From assembly GCA_964637655.1 (NCBI GenBank), contig CAZWUZ010000098.1, positions 1 through 12,297 on the forward strand: a stretch of DNA of 12,297 nt, given 5' to 3'. The translations under genes were made by a program, and so were the position numbers. The notes under the pieces are model-generated. The model saw only the letters and a program-made list of their open reading frames with translations. It was not told where the DNA came from and did no database searches. Shown in pieces: positions 1 to 6,554 of this stretch (the stretch's first letter is position 1; each line of letters opens with the position of its first letter). The stretch is from CAZWUZ01 sp964637655 [NCBI: uncultured bacterium] (GTDB lineage Bacteria > DAOPZR01).

Positions 1-227
1 AGGCGGAACGGCTCGCGCTGGCGGAACTGGCACTGCAGGAGGGGACGCTCACCCTGCGCTTCGCCACGCCGGTGGTCTTCCCCCCGGCCCTGCTGCGCGC
101 GCAGCGCTGGCGCGAGGGGCCGCGCAACCCCTGTTCGCTGCAGCGCACCTGGCGCAGCGACGTGGCCGCCACGCTGCCGCTGCTCGTCACCGACCTCGCC
201 GCGCTCGCCGACACCCTCCCGGCCTGA
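1..227 (+). CDS. C-terminal end of an unrecognised protein (partial)
   Basis: An open frame enters from the left edge (first full codon at 3) and ends at TGA 225-227, giving 74 residues. It is rich in Ala, Leu and Arg, and its codon use (G or C at third positions) matches the genes that follow. I see no signal, membrane segment or catalytic motif, and I do not recognise the family from this tail. The next gene starts 49 bases downstream behind its own probable promoter, so this is probably the last gene of an upstream unit. It is real coding by composition and by the clean stop before a promoter-like region; the function is unknown. Confidence 0.55.
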   Translation, partial: AERLALAELALQEGTLTLRFATPVVFPPALLRAQRWREGPRNPCSLQRTWRSDVAATLPLLVTDLAALADTLPA

Positions 228-229
228 CG

Positions 230-259
230 GTGGCAGGTCGCGCCCGTTTCTGCTATATT
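230..259 (+). promoter_or_regulatory. Possible extended -10 promoter for the 277-2844 gene cluster
   Basis: TATATT at 254-259 is preceded by TG at 251-252 (TGC before the hexamer), the extended -10 pattern. The -35 candidate is GTGGCA at 230-235 with an 18-base spacer, a 4 of 6 match to TTGACA. It lies just past the stop of the preceding gene. The start site would fall near 266, giving a very short leader that holds the ribosome site AGGTGA (267-272) before ATG 277. It resembles the stronger promoter near 2853-2881, which also reads TGC-TATA. Confidence 0.4.
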
Positions 260-276
260 GCGCGCGAGGTGACATC

Positions 277-1122
277 ATGAAAACCATCTGCTGCCTGCTG
301 CTGCTCACGCTGCTGACCGCCGGGTGCGCGACTACCGGCACCACTCCCGCCGTTGCGCCCGACCGCGGCGAGGTCTACGCGTATGTTGCCGACCGCCCGG
401 TCTACACGGCGGAACTGCAGGAAGCGCTCGAGGCGCTGCCGCCCTACCAGCGGCAGGCCATCGCCACCCAGCCCGCGCTGCGCGAGCAGTTCATTGATGA
501 CTACCTGACCCGCTGCCTCGTTGCCCGGGTGGCACGCGACCAGGGTGTCGACCGCAGCGACACGTTCGCCCGCCGCCGCGCAACGTTCGAGGACGACCTG
601 CTGCTCGAACTCTACATGAACGACCTTATCGCCCGGGTCGCCCCGGCTAATGACAGCGATGCACTCGCCTACTACGATGCCCACCGCGGCGACTTTTCCC
701 GCCCCGCGGCGGTGCGCCTGGAATACGTGCAGGTGGCTGACACCGCGACCGCCGACTCGGTCTACGCGCAGGCACAGGCGGGGACGGCCTTCGCCCTGCT
801 GCAGGCGCGCCATTCGCTGAGCGGCGAATCGGAGACCACGCTGCCGGTGGATAACCTGCCGGCGGCGCTGCGCGAACCGCTCACCGCGCTCGCGGTTGAC
901 GGCATCATGCCCCCGTACGCGACCGCGCCCGGCACCATCTACGTCTTCCGCAAACGCGCCGACATCCCCGCGGAGAGCATCCCGTTCGCCGAGGTCAGCG
1001 ACGCGGTGCACAAGGCGGCATGGCGCGAGAAAGTCACGCTGGTGGTCACCGTGCATCTCGAGCAGCTCAAACGCGAGCGCCCGTTCCGCCTCGTCGGTGA
1101 GGAAAACGCCGATGGCGACTGA
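277..1122 (+). CDS. SurA/PpiC-like (parvulin-type) lipoprotein
   Basis: Protein of 281 residues, probably an envelope chaperone or peptidyl-prolyl isomerase-like protein anchored to a membrane in the periplasm. The start is set by AGGTGA four bases before ATG 277. Residues 1-17 form a lipoprotein signal: a Lys, a Leu-rich core and a lipobox ending TAGC with Cys17. Residues about 32-120 resemble the SurA N-terminal helical domain (an opening VADRPVY strand, then long amphipathic helices). Residues about 143-226 resemble a parvulin domain (LEYVQV strand, a helix with GTAFALLQARHS, and a PGTIYVFRKR strand near the end). The usual parvulin HIL motif reads LEYVQV here, so a key active-site His seems missing and the domain may be chaperone-only. 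The gene overlaps folE by 11 bases, implying co-transcription. Family assignment is by pattern and is moderate; the lipoprotein call is strong. Confidence 0.75.
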   Translation: MKTICCLLLLTLLTAGCATTGTTPAVAPDRGEVYAYVADRPVYTAELQEALEALPPYQRQAIATQPALREQFIDDYLTRCLVARVARDQGVDRSDTFARRRATFEDDLLLELYMNDLIARVAPANDSDALAYYDAHRGDFSRPAAVRLEYVQVADTATADSVYAQAQAGTAFALLQARHSLSGESETTLPVDNLPAALREPLTALAVDGIMPPYATAPGTIYVFRKRADIPAESIPFAEVSDAVHKAAWREKVTLVVTVHLEQLKRERPFRLVGEENADGD

Positions 1123-1669
1123 AGACCTGTTCCGCGAACTCATCACCGGGCTGGGCGAGAACCCGCAGCGTCCCGACCTGGTGCGCACTCCGCAGCGCGC
1201 CGCGGAGGCACTCGCTTTCCTCACCCGCGGCTACGGCGAGGACCGTGACGCCATCTTCCGCGACGCGATCTACCCGTCACCGAGCCGCGACATGGTGGTC
1301 ATGCGCGACATCGAGGTCTACTCGCTGTGCGAGCATCACCTGCTGCCGTTCTTCGGGCGCTGCCACTTCGGCTATATTCCCGACACGCAGATCTGCGGGG
1401 CGAGCAAGATCCCGCGCCTCATCGACCATTACGCGCGGCGGCTGCAGCAGCAGGAGCGCCTGACGCGCGAGGTCGCCACCGCCTTCATCGACTGCGTCAA
1501 ACCGCTCGGGGTGGCGGTGGTCATCGAGGCGCAGCACCTGTGCATGATGATGCGCGGGGTGGAGAAACAGAACAGCCGCATGGTCACCTCGTGCATGCTC
1601 GGGGTCTTCCAGAAGGACCCGCGCACGCGCGCGGAATTTCTCTCCCTCATCCACGGGGGGCGTGCCTGA
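1112..1669 (+). CDS. folE: GTP cyclohydrolase I (FolE)
   Basis: Protein of 185 residues, the usual length for the catalytic core. The family converts GTP to 7,8-dihydroneopterin triphosphate, the first step of tetrahydrofolate (and some queuosine or biopterin) synthesis, as a cytosolic homodecamer. The Zn ligands are in place: Cys73 and the following His pair in SLCEHHLLPF, and Cys144 in QHLCMMMRGV. The substrate region around GASKIPR (96-102) and the end motif GVEKQNSRMVTS are also typical. I chose ATG 1112 because translation from there begins at the normal FolE N-terminus and GTGAGGA lies 8 bases upstream; longer in-frame starts only read through the previous gene. It overlaps the lipoprotein gene by 11 bases and ends 5 bases before the membrane protein gene. 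The identification is firm; reading LIHGG at the C-terminus is also family-like. Confidence 0.96.
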   Translation: MATEDLFRELITGLGENPQRPDLVRTPQRAAEALAFLTRGYGEDRDAIFRDAIYPSPSRDMVVMRDIEVYSLCEHHLLPFFGRCHFGYIPDTQICGASKIPRLIDHYARRLQQQERLTREVATAFIDCVKPLGVAVVIEAQHLCMMMRGVEKQNSRMVTSCMLGVFQKDPRTRAEFLSLIHGGRA

Positions 1670-1674
1670 CGGCA

Positions 1675-2844
1675 ATGCGCAGCGCTCCCGCCCGCCTGCT
1701 GCTGCTCTGCGCCGCCGTCCTCCTCGGCGGCAGTTTCCTCTACTTCTGCTTCCGCCAGGCGCACCGCCCCTACTTCCAGGATTTCGGCTACTTTCTCTGG
1801 CAGGCGACGATCCTCGACCGGTTCGGCTCCCCATGGGACGACGCGGCGCGCGCGCTGGCGCAGCAGCAGCTGCGTTTCCCGCACACCATCTCCGTCGCGC
1901 ACTACCCGCCGTCCTTCTTCCTGCTGCTCATTCCGCTCAGCCGCCTTCCGTATGACACCGCGGCGCTGCTCTGGTTCTTCCTCGCGCTGGCCGCGCTGGC
2001 CGTCACGCTCACGCTGCTCTGGCGCGCGTTTTTCGCCGGGCGGCATGCCGCTGCCGGCGCGCTGCTCGTGCTGCTCGTGCTCGGGGCCTGCTACCCGCTC
2101 CGCTTCAACCTGAGCACGGGACAGAACAACCTGCTCGCACTCGGGCTCATCGTGCTCGGGGCGGAGCTGCTCGCACGACGCCGGGGCGGCAGTGCGGGCG
2201 TTGCCTTCGCGCTGGCCGCGCTGGTCAAGATCGTGCCGCTCGTGCTCGCCCTTCCGCTGCTGCTGCGCCGCGAATGGCGCGCGCTGGGGGGCATGCTGGC
2301 CGCGTTCACCGTGCTCAACCTGCTCATCCTCGCCGTGCTGCCGGGTTCGGTGTTCGGCGACTTTTTCCGCGCCACCGCGTACAAGATGTCCACCGACGCG
2401 CATTGCGAGCTGAGCTTCTCCGTCTACGCGCTTGCCTGGCGCCTGACCGGCAGTTTCGCCGCGGCGCAGGCGGTGCAGTCCGCGTCGTTCCTGCTCGCCG
2501 TCGCGCTGGCCGCGTGGCTGACGCTGCGCCGCCGCACCCTGCCCTGGCCCGAACTGGCGGCGCTCTGGTCGGGCGTGTTTCTCATCGGCTCCGCGTTTCT
2601 GGGCGAGGCGCACCTGGTCTTCGCGCTCCCCGCGCTCTTCGCCGTGACGGCGCGTCTCTGCGCCCGCTGGCAGCTGCTCCCCGCGCTGCTGCTGGCCGCC
2701 GCGCTGCTGCTCATCGGCGCCGAGTACCATGTCGACGGGTTCCGCTTCGTCTGGGACTGGCCCTTCACCGCGCTGCTCAACCTCAAGCTGTACGGCCTGC
2801 TGCTGCTTTTCGCCCTGCACGTGTTTCTCATCGCCCGCAACTGA
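1675..2844 (+). CDS. GT87/DUF2029-family polytopic membrane glycosyltransferase
   Basis: Integral inner-membrane protein of 389 residues with about nine or ten hydrophobic spans, Leu and Ala rich throughout. It resembles the DUF2029/GT87 family (relatives of mycobacterial PimE), polyprenol-phosphate sugar-dependent (GT-C fold) enzymes that add mannose or another sugar on the outer face of the membrane. Supporting marks: an Asp in the first loop after span 1 (D36 in YFQDFGYF), the HYPPSFF segment (76-82), the GQNN motif (149-152) opening a span, and the R-rich loop followed by AALVKIVPLVLALP (181-194). ATG 1675 lies 5 bases after the folE stop; the longer frame upstream overlaps folE and is not credible. 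GGGGGG at 1655-1660 is the only nearby purine-rich stretch, so translation probably couples to folE. Substrate and acceptor cannot be told from sequence. Confidence 0.8.
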   Translation: MRSAPARLLLLCAAVLLGGSFLYFCFRQAHRPYFQDFGYFLWQATILDRFGSPWDDAARALAQQQLRFPHTISVAHYPPSFFLLLIPLSRLPYDTAALLWFFLALAALAVTLTLLWRAFFAGRHAAAGALLVLLVLGACYPLRFNLSTGQNNLLALGLIVLGAELLARRRGGSAGVAFALAALVKIVPLVLALPLLLRREWRALGGMLAAFTVLNLLILAVLPGSVFGDFFRATAYKMSTDAHCELSFSVYALAWRLTGSFAAAQAVQSASFLLAVALAAWLTLRRRTLPWPELAALWSGVFLIGSAFLGEAHLVFALPALFAVTARLCARWQLLPALLLAAALLLIGAEYHVDGFRFVWDWPFTALLNLKLYGLLLLFALHVFLIARN

Positions 2845-2852
2845 CCGCGGTC

Positions 2853-2881
2853 TTGCCGCCCGGCAGGCGCTGTGCTATACT
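2853..2881 (+). promoter_or_regulatory. Sigma70-like extended -10 promoter for the TPR-to-mazG gene run
   Basis: TTGCCG at 2853-2858 (4 of 6 to TTGACA), a 17-base spacer, then TATACT at 2876-2881 (5 of 6 to TATAAT) with TG at 2873-2874 as an extended -10. It begins 9 bases after the glycosyltransferase stop and 33 bases before ATG 2914. Together with the strong ribosome site at 2900-2907 it marks the start of a new unit. A short inverted repeat (TGCCG/CGGCA, 2854-2865) overlaps the -35; it is too tight to be a convincing terminator. Confidence 0.65.
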
Positions 2882-2899
2882 CAACCTGTTGTACAGCGG

Positions 2900-2907
2900 A
2901 GGAGGTG
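2900..2907 (+). promoter_or_regulatory. Strong Shine-Dalgarno site
   Basis: AGGAGGTG lies six bases before ATG 2914, the best ribosome binding site in the left part of the window. It fixes the start of the TPR/zinc ribbon gene and suggests that protein is well translated. Confidence 0.8.
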
Positions 2908-2913
2908 TGAGCG

Positions 2914-3396
2914 ATGAAATCGGGACTGGCACGTGCCATCGAGAAGAATAACGAGGGGGTGCGTCTCTACCAGGACGGCAAGCTCAAGGAATCGCTCGCC
3001 GCCTTCAACGACGCGATCAAGGCAAATGCCGAGTACGCGGTCGCCTACCATCATCTCGGCCTGCTCTACTACAAGATGGGCAATTTCCGCGAGGCGGTGC
3101 GTAATTTTCTTTCCGCCAAGTCGCTGAACTACGACAATGCCCAGCTCGATTACTACCTGAAACTGGCGCAGAAGGAAGTGCATGACGTCGACCCGTTCCT
3201 CGCCGCGCAGGAAGTGTCGGACAAGCCGCAGCAGCGGCTCTGCCCCGCCTGCGGCGAACCGATAAGCACCGACTTCACCTACTGCCCGATGTGCAAGGCG
3301 AAACTGGGCGAGCCGCAATGCCCGAACTGCAACGCGCGCATCCAGAAGGGGTGGAAGGCCTGCCCGTACTGCGGCAAGGACCTGCCCAAGGAATGA
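2914..3396 (+). CDS. TPR repeat plus double zinc ribbon protein
   Basis: Cytosolic protein of 160 residues made of two modules. Residues about 10-88 are tetratricopeptide helices: NNEGVRLYQDGKLKESLAAF, then AEYAVAYHHLGLLYYKMGNF with EAVRNFLSA, the normal Tyr, Gly and Ala positions of TPRs. Residues 110-153 hold two four-Cys zinc ribbons: Cys110, 113, 124, 127 and Cys136, 139, 150, 153, each CPxC and CPxC separated by 10 residues, as in double zinc ribbon (DZR/DZANK) domains. The family as a whole is a scaffold or adaptor that binds proteins or nucleic acid; no enzyme motif is visible and I assign no function. It is the first gene after a good promoter and has the best ribosome site nearby. 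The stop overlaps the next start (ATGA at 3393), so the methyltransferase is translationally coupled to it. Confidence 0.85.
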   Translation: MKSGLARAIEKNNEGVRLYQDGKLKESLAAFNDAIKANAEYAVAYHHLGLLYYKMGNFREAVRNFLSAKSLNYDNAQLDYYLKLAQKEVHDVDPFLAAQEVSDKPQQRLCPACGEPISTDFTYCPMCKAKLGEPQCPNCNARIQKGWKACPYCGKDLPKE

Positions 3397-4190
3397 GCGA
3401 CGCGGCCGCGCGGCCGGCCGGCGGACTGCCGCCGCTGTCGCGCAACCAGCTCAAGCAGTACAAGCGCCTGAAGACGCGGCGCGGGCGGCTCGAAGCGGGA
3501 AAATTCCTGCTCGAAGGGATCCGCGTCGTCGCGGCGGCGGCGGACGAAGTCGCCGTCGAGCAGATCATCCACGCGCCGGAACTGCTCGGCACCGCCGACG
3601 GGCGCGCGCTGCGCGAACGCCTCGCGCAGCTGCCGTGGCGGGAGGCGCGCGGCACCTGGCTCGAGCAGCTGGCGGACGCGCAAACTGCGCAGGGGGTGCT
3701 GGCAGTGGCGAAACTGCCGCGGCCGGCATTCACCCCGGCCGCGTGGCGGCGGGTGCTGCTGCTCGACCGCGTGCAGGACCCGGGCAATGTCGGCACGCTG
3801 CTGCGCGCCGCGCGCGCGTTCGCTTTCGACGCCGTGCTGGCGCTGCCGGGCACCGCCGATTTCTTCAGCGGCAAGGTGCTGCGCGCTTCCGCCGGGTTCG
3901 GGCTCGGGTTGCCGCTGCTGGCGGCGGACGCCTCCCACCTGGCGGCGCTGCGCGACGCCGGTTTCGCCTTTTACTGGGGCAACCCGCACGGCGGCACGCC
4001 TGTCCAACAGGTGGCCTGGCGGCAGCCGCTGGCGCTCTGGGCCGGCAATGAGGCGCGCGGGCTGGACGCCGCGGCGCAGGCGCAGGCGACGGGCATCACC
4101 ATCCCGTGCGCCGCGGGGATCGAATCACTGAACGTATCGCTGGCGACAGCGATGCTGATGCAGCATATTTTTGCGACAGGAGAGAACTGA
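3393..4190 (+). CDS. SpoU/TrmH-family RNA 2'-O-ribose methyltransferase
   Basis: Cytosolic SPOUT-fold enzyme of 265 residues. The family transfers a methyl group from S-adenosylmethionine to a ribose 2'-OH in rRNA or tRNA, as a dimer with a trefoil knot. The N-terminal part (about 15-48, NQLKQYKRLKTRRGRLEAGK then FLLEGIR) matches the SpoU substrate-binding domain. The catalytic domain has all three motifs: motif 1 LDRVQDPGNVGTLLRAA (124-140, with Asn132 and Arg138), motif 2 WAGNEARGL (216-224) and motif 3 IPCAAGIESLNVSLATA (237-253). ATG 3393 overlaps the upstream stop as ATGA; longer in-frame starts lie inside the TPR gene. The propeller lipoprotein starts one base after its stop. Which RNA and which nucleotide it modifies (RlmB-like, TsnR-like or other) cannot be judged here. 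Confidence 0.9.
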   Translation: MSDAAARPAGGLPPLSRNQLKQYKRLKTRRGRLEAGKFLLEGIRVVAAAADEVAVEQIIHAPELLGTADGRALRERLAQLPWREARGTWLEQLADAQTAQGVLAVAKLPRPAFTPAAWRRVLLLDRVQDPGNVGTLLRAARAFAFDAVLALPGTADFFSGKVLRASAGFGLGLPLLAADASHLAALRDAGFAFYWGNPHGGTPVQQVAWRQPLALWAGNEARGLDAAAQAQATGITIPCAAGIESLNVSLATAMLMQHIFATGEN

Positions 4191-4191
4191 C

Positions 4192-5346
4192 ATGAACCTG
4201 CTTATCCGCTGCGGCCGCCTTGCGGCCCTCACCCTGCTGTGCGGCGCGCTGCTGGCCGGGTGCTGGAAGACCCCGCGCATCCTGCGCACCGATGACGGGC
4301 TGCAGCATTACCGCGAGGGGACCATCGAACGCTTCGGCACCGCTGACGGCCTCCCCGACGAGACGGTCACCGCAATCGCCATCAACGGGCCCGAGGTCTG
4401 GATCGGCACCGAGAAGGGTGTGGCGGTCTACAACCGCCAGACGAAGCAGTGGACCACCCACACCCGCAGCAACAGCCGCCTGCCGCACAACGAAATCACC
4501 GCACTGGCGCGCGACACGCGCGGGCGCGTCTGGATCGGCACGAGCAAGCGCGGCGTGGTGCGCGTCAGCCGCCTCAACTGGGACATCTACGACAGCAACA
4601 ACGAGCTGCCAGGCAGCATCGTCACCGCCATCTACGCCGAGCCCTCGGGACACGGACTGGACGACGACAATGTCTGGATCGGCACCACGCGCGGGATGGC
4701 ACGCTACAATGCCGACGGGTGGGTAACCTACACCGCCCCCGCACTGTTCCGCGCGCTGCAGGATGACGGTATGCCGAGCGACGAGGTCGACTGTCTCGGC
4801 GGCGACGATTCCTTCCTGTGGATGGGCTGCGCCACCGGCGTCGGGCGCTTCAACGACGTCAACTGGAAGAAATGGTCGCCTGAAGGCGGCTTCGATCTCG
4901 AGCGCATGGAGTTTCTCGGGCCTGACCGCTACCCGATCAAGGAGGACGAAATCTCCTGCCTCGCCTACGACGGCAAGGAGTACCTGTACGTCGCCGCGCG
5001 GCGCGCACAGATTGCCTCGTTCGACGGCGCGGTCTGGGGCGAAGTGCCCATCGAGCGCGGCTGCGACATCAAGGCGATGCTCGCCTTCCCCGACGGGGAA
5101 CTCTGGGTGTCGCGCTACAATTCGCTCGGCACTTTCTCCGACCTGCGCCGCCGCGTGCCGGGCACCGACCAGTGGCAGGTGATGACCACCGCGGACGGAC
5201 TGCCGTCCAACCAGGTGACCTGCCTGGTCGCCGAGGGGCGCGACCTGTGGATCGGCACCACCAACGGGGTGGCGCATCTCATCCGCCCGCAGACGCCCGC
5301 CGCGCAGTACACGCGCACCGCCGACACCGCGGCCGCGCCGCAGTAG
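4192..5346 (+). CDS. Seven-repeat two-component-regulator-type beta-propeller lipoprotein
   Basis: Protein of 384 residues, predicted to be membrane-anchored and outside the cytoplasm. AGGAGAG seven bases upstream sets ATG 4192, rather than an in-frame upstream start inside the methyltransferase gene. The signal ends in a classical lipobox, LAGC with Cys24. The rest is a chain of about seven repeats of the reg_prop kind (PF07494-like), each with a DGLPxxxVTxI turn followed by a VWIGTxxGV strand: strands at about 69, 113, 161, 209, 264, 304 and 352. Repeats 4-6 are degenerate (LWMGC, YLYVAA, LWVSR). The seven units are enough for a closed propeller. In the best-known cases this propeller is the periplasmic sensor of hybrid histidine kinases; here no transmembrane helix or kinase follows, so the protein is a stand-alone binding or sensing module. 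The tail (from about 366) is Ala/Thr-rich and probably disordered. Confidence 0.88.
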   Translation: MNLLIRCGRLAALTLLCGALLAGCWKTPRILRTDDGLQHYREGTIERFGTADGLPDETVTAIAINGPEVWIGTEKGVAVYNRQTKQWTTHTRSNSRLPHNEITALARDTRGRVWIGTSKRGVVRVSRLNWDIYDSNNELPGSIVTAIYAEPSGHGLDDDNVWIGTTRGMARYNADGWVTYTAPALFRALQDDGMPSDEVDCLGGDDSFLWMGCATGVGRFNDVNWKKWSPEGGFDLERMEFLGPDRYPIKEDEISCLAYDGKEYLYVAARRAQIASFDGAVWGEVPIERGCDIKAMLAFPDGELWVSRYNSLGTFSDLRRRVPGTDQWQVMTTADGLPSNQVTCLVAEGRDLWIGTTNGVAHLIRPQTPAAQYTRTADTAAAPQ

Positions 5347-5348
5347 GC

Positions 5349-5864
5349 ATGCTGCGCCGCACCACCCTGCTGGTGGCCGACAAGCTCGGGTACATCCGCG
5401 GCCTGGCGAAACCGCAGGTCGACTGCATCCTCTGCGCCGTGGCACGGCGCGACCCGAAGGTGGTCTCGCTGGAGATTTACCGCACGCGGCACGTGCTCGT
5501 CTCGCTCAACCTCTACCCCTACTCGCCGGGTCACCTGCTCATCTTCCCGCGCCGGCATATCACCGACATCCGCGAACTGACCGCCGTCGAGCAGCGGGAG
5601 ATCTTTGCCGCCGAACAGCACTGTCTCGACCTGCTCGACCGCGCCTACCAGCCGCGCGGCTACAACCTCGGCTACAACCTCGGGGAGTCGAGCGGGGCGA
5701 GCATTCCCCACCTGCATCTGCACATCGTGCCGCGCTACCGCAACGAGGTGGGGTTCATCGACGTCATCGGCGGGGCGCGGGTCATCGTGCAGGACCCGGC
5801 CGCGACCGTCACCCTGCTGCGCCGCCTGCATCGCACCCGGAGCGCACCGCGCCGCCGGCGCTAA
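5349..5864 (+). CDS. HIT-family protein, Ap4A phosphorylase/hydrolase-like
   Basis: Cytosolic protein of 171 residues. HIT proteins hydrolyse or phosphorolyse nucleoside phosphate bonds, such as in diadenosine tetraphosphate (Ap4A). The HIT signature is HLHLHIV with His121, His123 and His125, the middle one the expected nucleophile. Upstream lie CILC (Cys26 and Cys29) and the YSPGHLLIFPRRH segment (58-70), whose Cys pair plus His residues are typical of a structural Zn site. The stretch NLGYNLGESSGASIPHLHLH followed by FIDVIGG (136-142) resembles the Ap4A phosphorylase branch rather than the HINT branch. ATG 5349 is two bases after the propeller stop and has no clear ribosome site, so translation is probably coupled. 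The C-terminus is Arg-rich. The mazG-like gene that follows also handles nucleotides, which fits a nucleotide clean-up pair, but this is inference. Confidence 0.87.
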   Translation: MLRRTTLLVADKLGYIRGLAKPQVDCILCAVARRDPKVVSLEIYRTRHVLVSLNLYPYSPGHLLIFPRRHITDIRELTAVEQREIFAAEQHCLDLLDRAYQPRGYNLGYNLGESSGASIPHLHLHIVPRYRNEVGFIDVIGGARVIVQDPAATVTLLRRLHRTRSAPRRRR

Positions 5865-5874
5865 GGAGCCGCAC

Positions 5875-6165
5875 ATGGACATCCGCGATTTCCAGGAGCA
5901 TATCCGCACCCTCTACAGCGCGCGCGACAGCGCCCGCGGCATGGAGCACACCTTCATGTGGTTCGTCGAGGAGGTGGGTGAACTGGCCGAGGCGCTGCGC
6001 AAGAACGACCGCGCCGCCATCGAGGAGGAACTGGCCGATGTGGTCGCCTGGGCCAACAGCGTGGCCAACCTGCAGGGCCTCGACATGACCGCCATCCTGC
6101 AGAAGAAATACGGCGCCGTCTGCCATTACTGCAAGGGGAATCCCTGCACCTGCACCAAGGGTTGA
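5875..6165 (+). CDS. MazG-like nucleotide pyrophosphohydrolase with C-terminal Cys cluster
   Basis: Small all-helical cytosolic protein of 96 residues. MazG-fold enzymes cleave NTPs or dNTPs, often unusual ones, to the monophosphate and pyrophosphate using Mg2+ held by acidic residues. The metal motifs are visible: EEVGE (32-36) and EEELADVVAW (50-59), the ExxE and ExxD pair of the family. The tail has CHYCKGNPCTC (Cys83, 86, 91, 93), a Cys cluster seen in one branch of short MazG-like proteins and possibly a Zn or redox site. The start is set by AAGGAG (5863-5868), which overlaps the HIT gene stop, six bases before ATG 5875. The stop TGA (6163-6165) lies inside the -35 of the tRNA promoter. 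The pyrophosphohydrolase fold is firm; the substrate is unknown. Confidence 0.9.
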   Translation: MDIRDFQEHIRTLYSARDSARGMEHTFMWFVEEVGELAEALRKNDRAAIEEELADVVAWANSVANLQGLDMTAILQKKYGAVCHYCKGNPCTCTKG

Positions 6166-6190
6166 CAGTTTCCCGCTGCTGTGGTAGCAT
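6162..6190 (+). promoter_or_regulatory. Sigma70-like promoter of tRNA-Val
   Basis: A perfect TTGACA at 6162-6167, a 17-base spacer, then TAGCAT at 6185-6190 (4 of 6 to TATAAT). The start site would be near 6197, giving a tRNA 5' leader of about six bases. The -35 contains the TGA stop codon of the mazG-like gene. Confidence 0.8.
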
Positions 6191-6202
6191 CCCGTCAGCA
6201 AC

Positions 6203-6494
<292 letters not shown>

Positions 6495-6554
6495 CTACAC
6501 ACACGATGCCTATCCCAATCGGGAAAGCCCGCGGGTCAGACTTTTCTTTCAGAT

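Noticed and set aside
1429-2820. 463-codon minus-strand frame opposite folE and the glycosyltransferase
   Set aside because: It is extremely rich in Gln, Glu and Arg, the mirror of Leu-, Ala- and Val-rich membrane codons on the other strand, and has no family signal.
2854-2865. Inverted repeat TGCCG-CC-CGGCA as a terminator after the glycosyltransferase
   Set aside because: The loop is only two bases, no T-run follows, and it overlaps the -35 of the next promoter.
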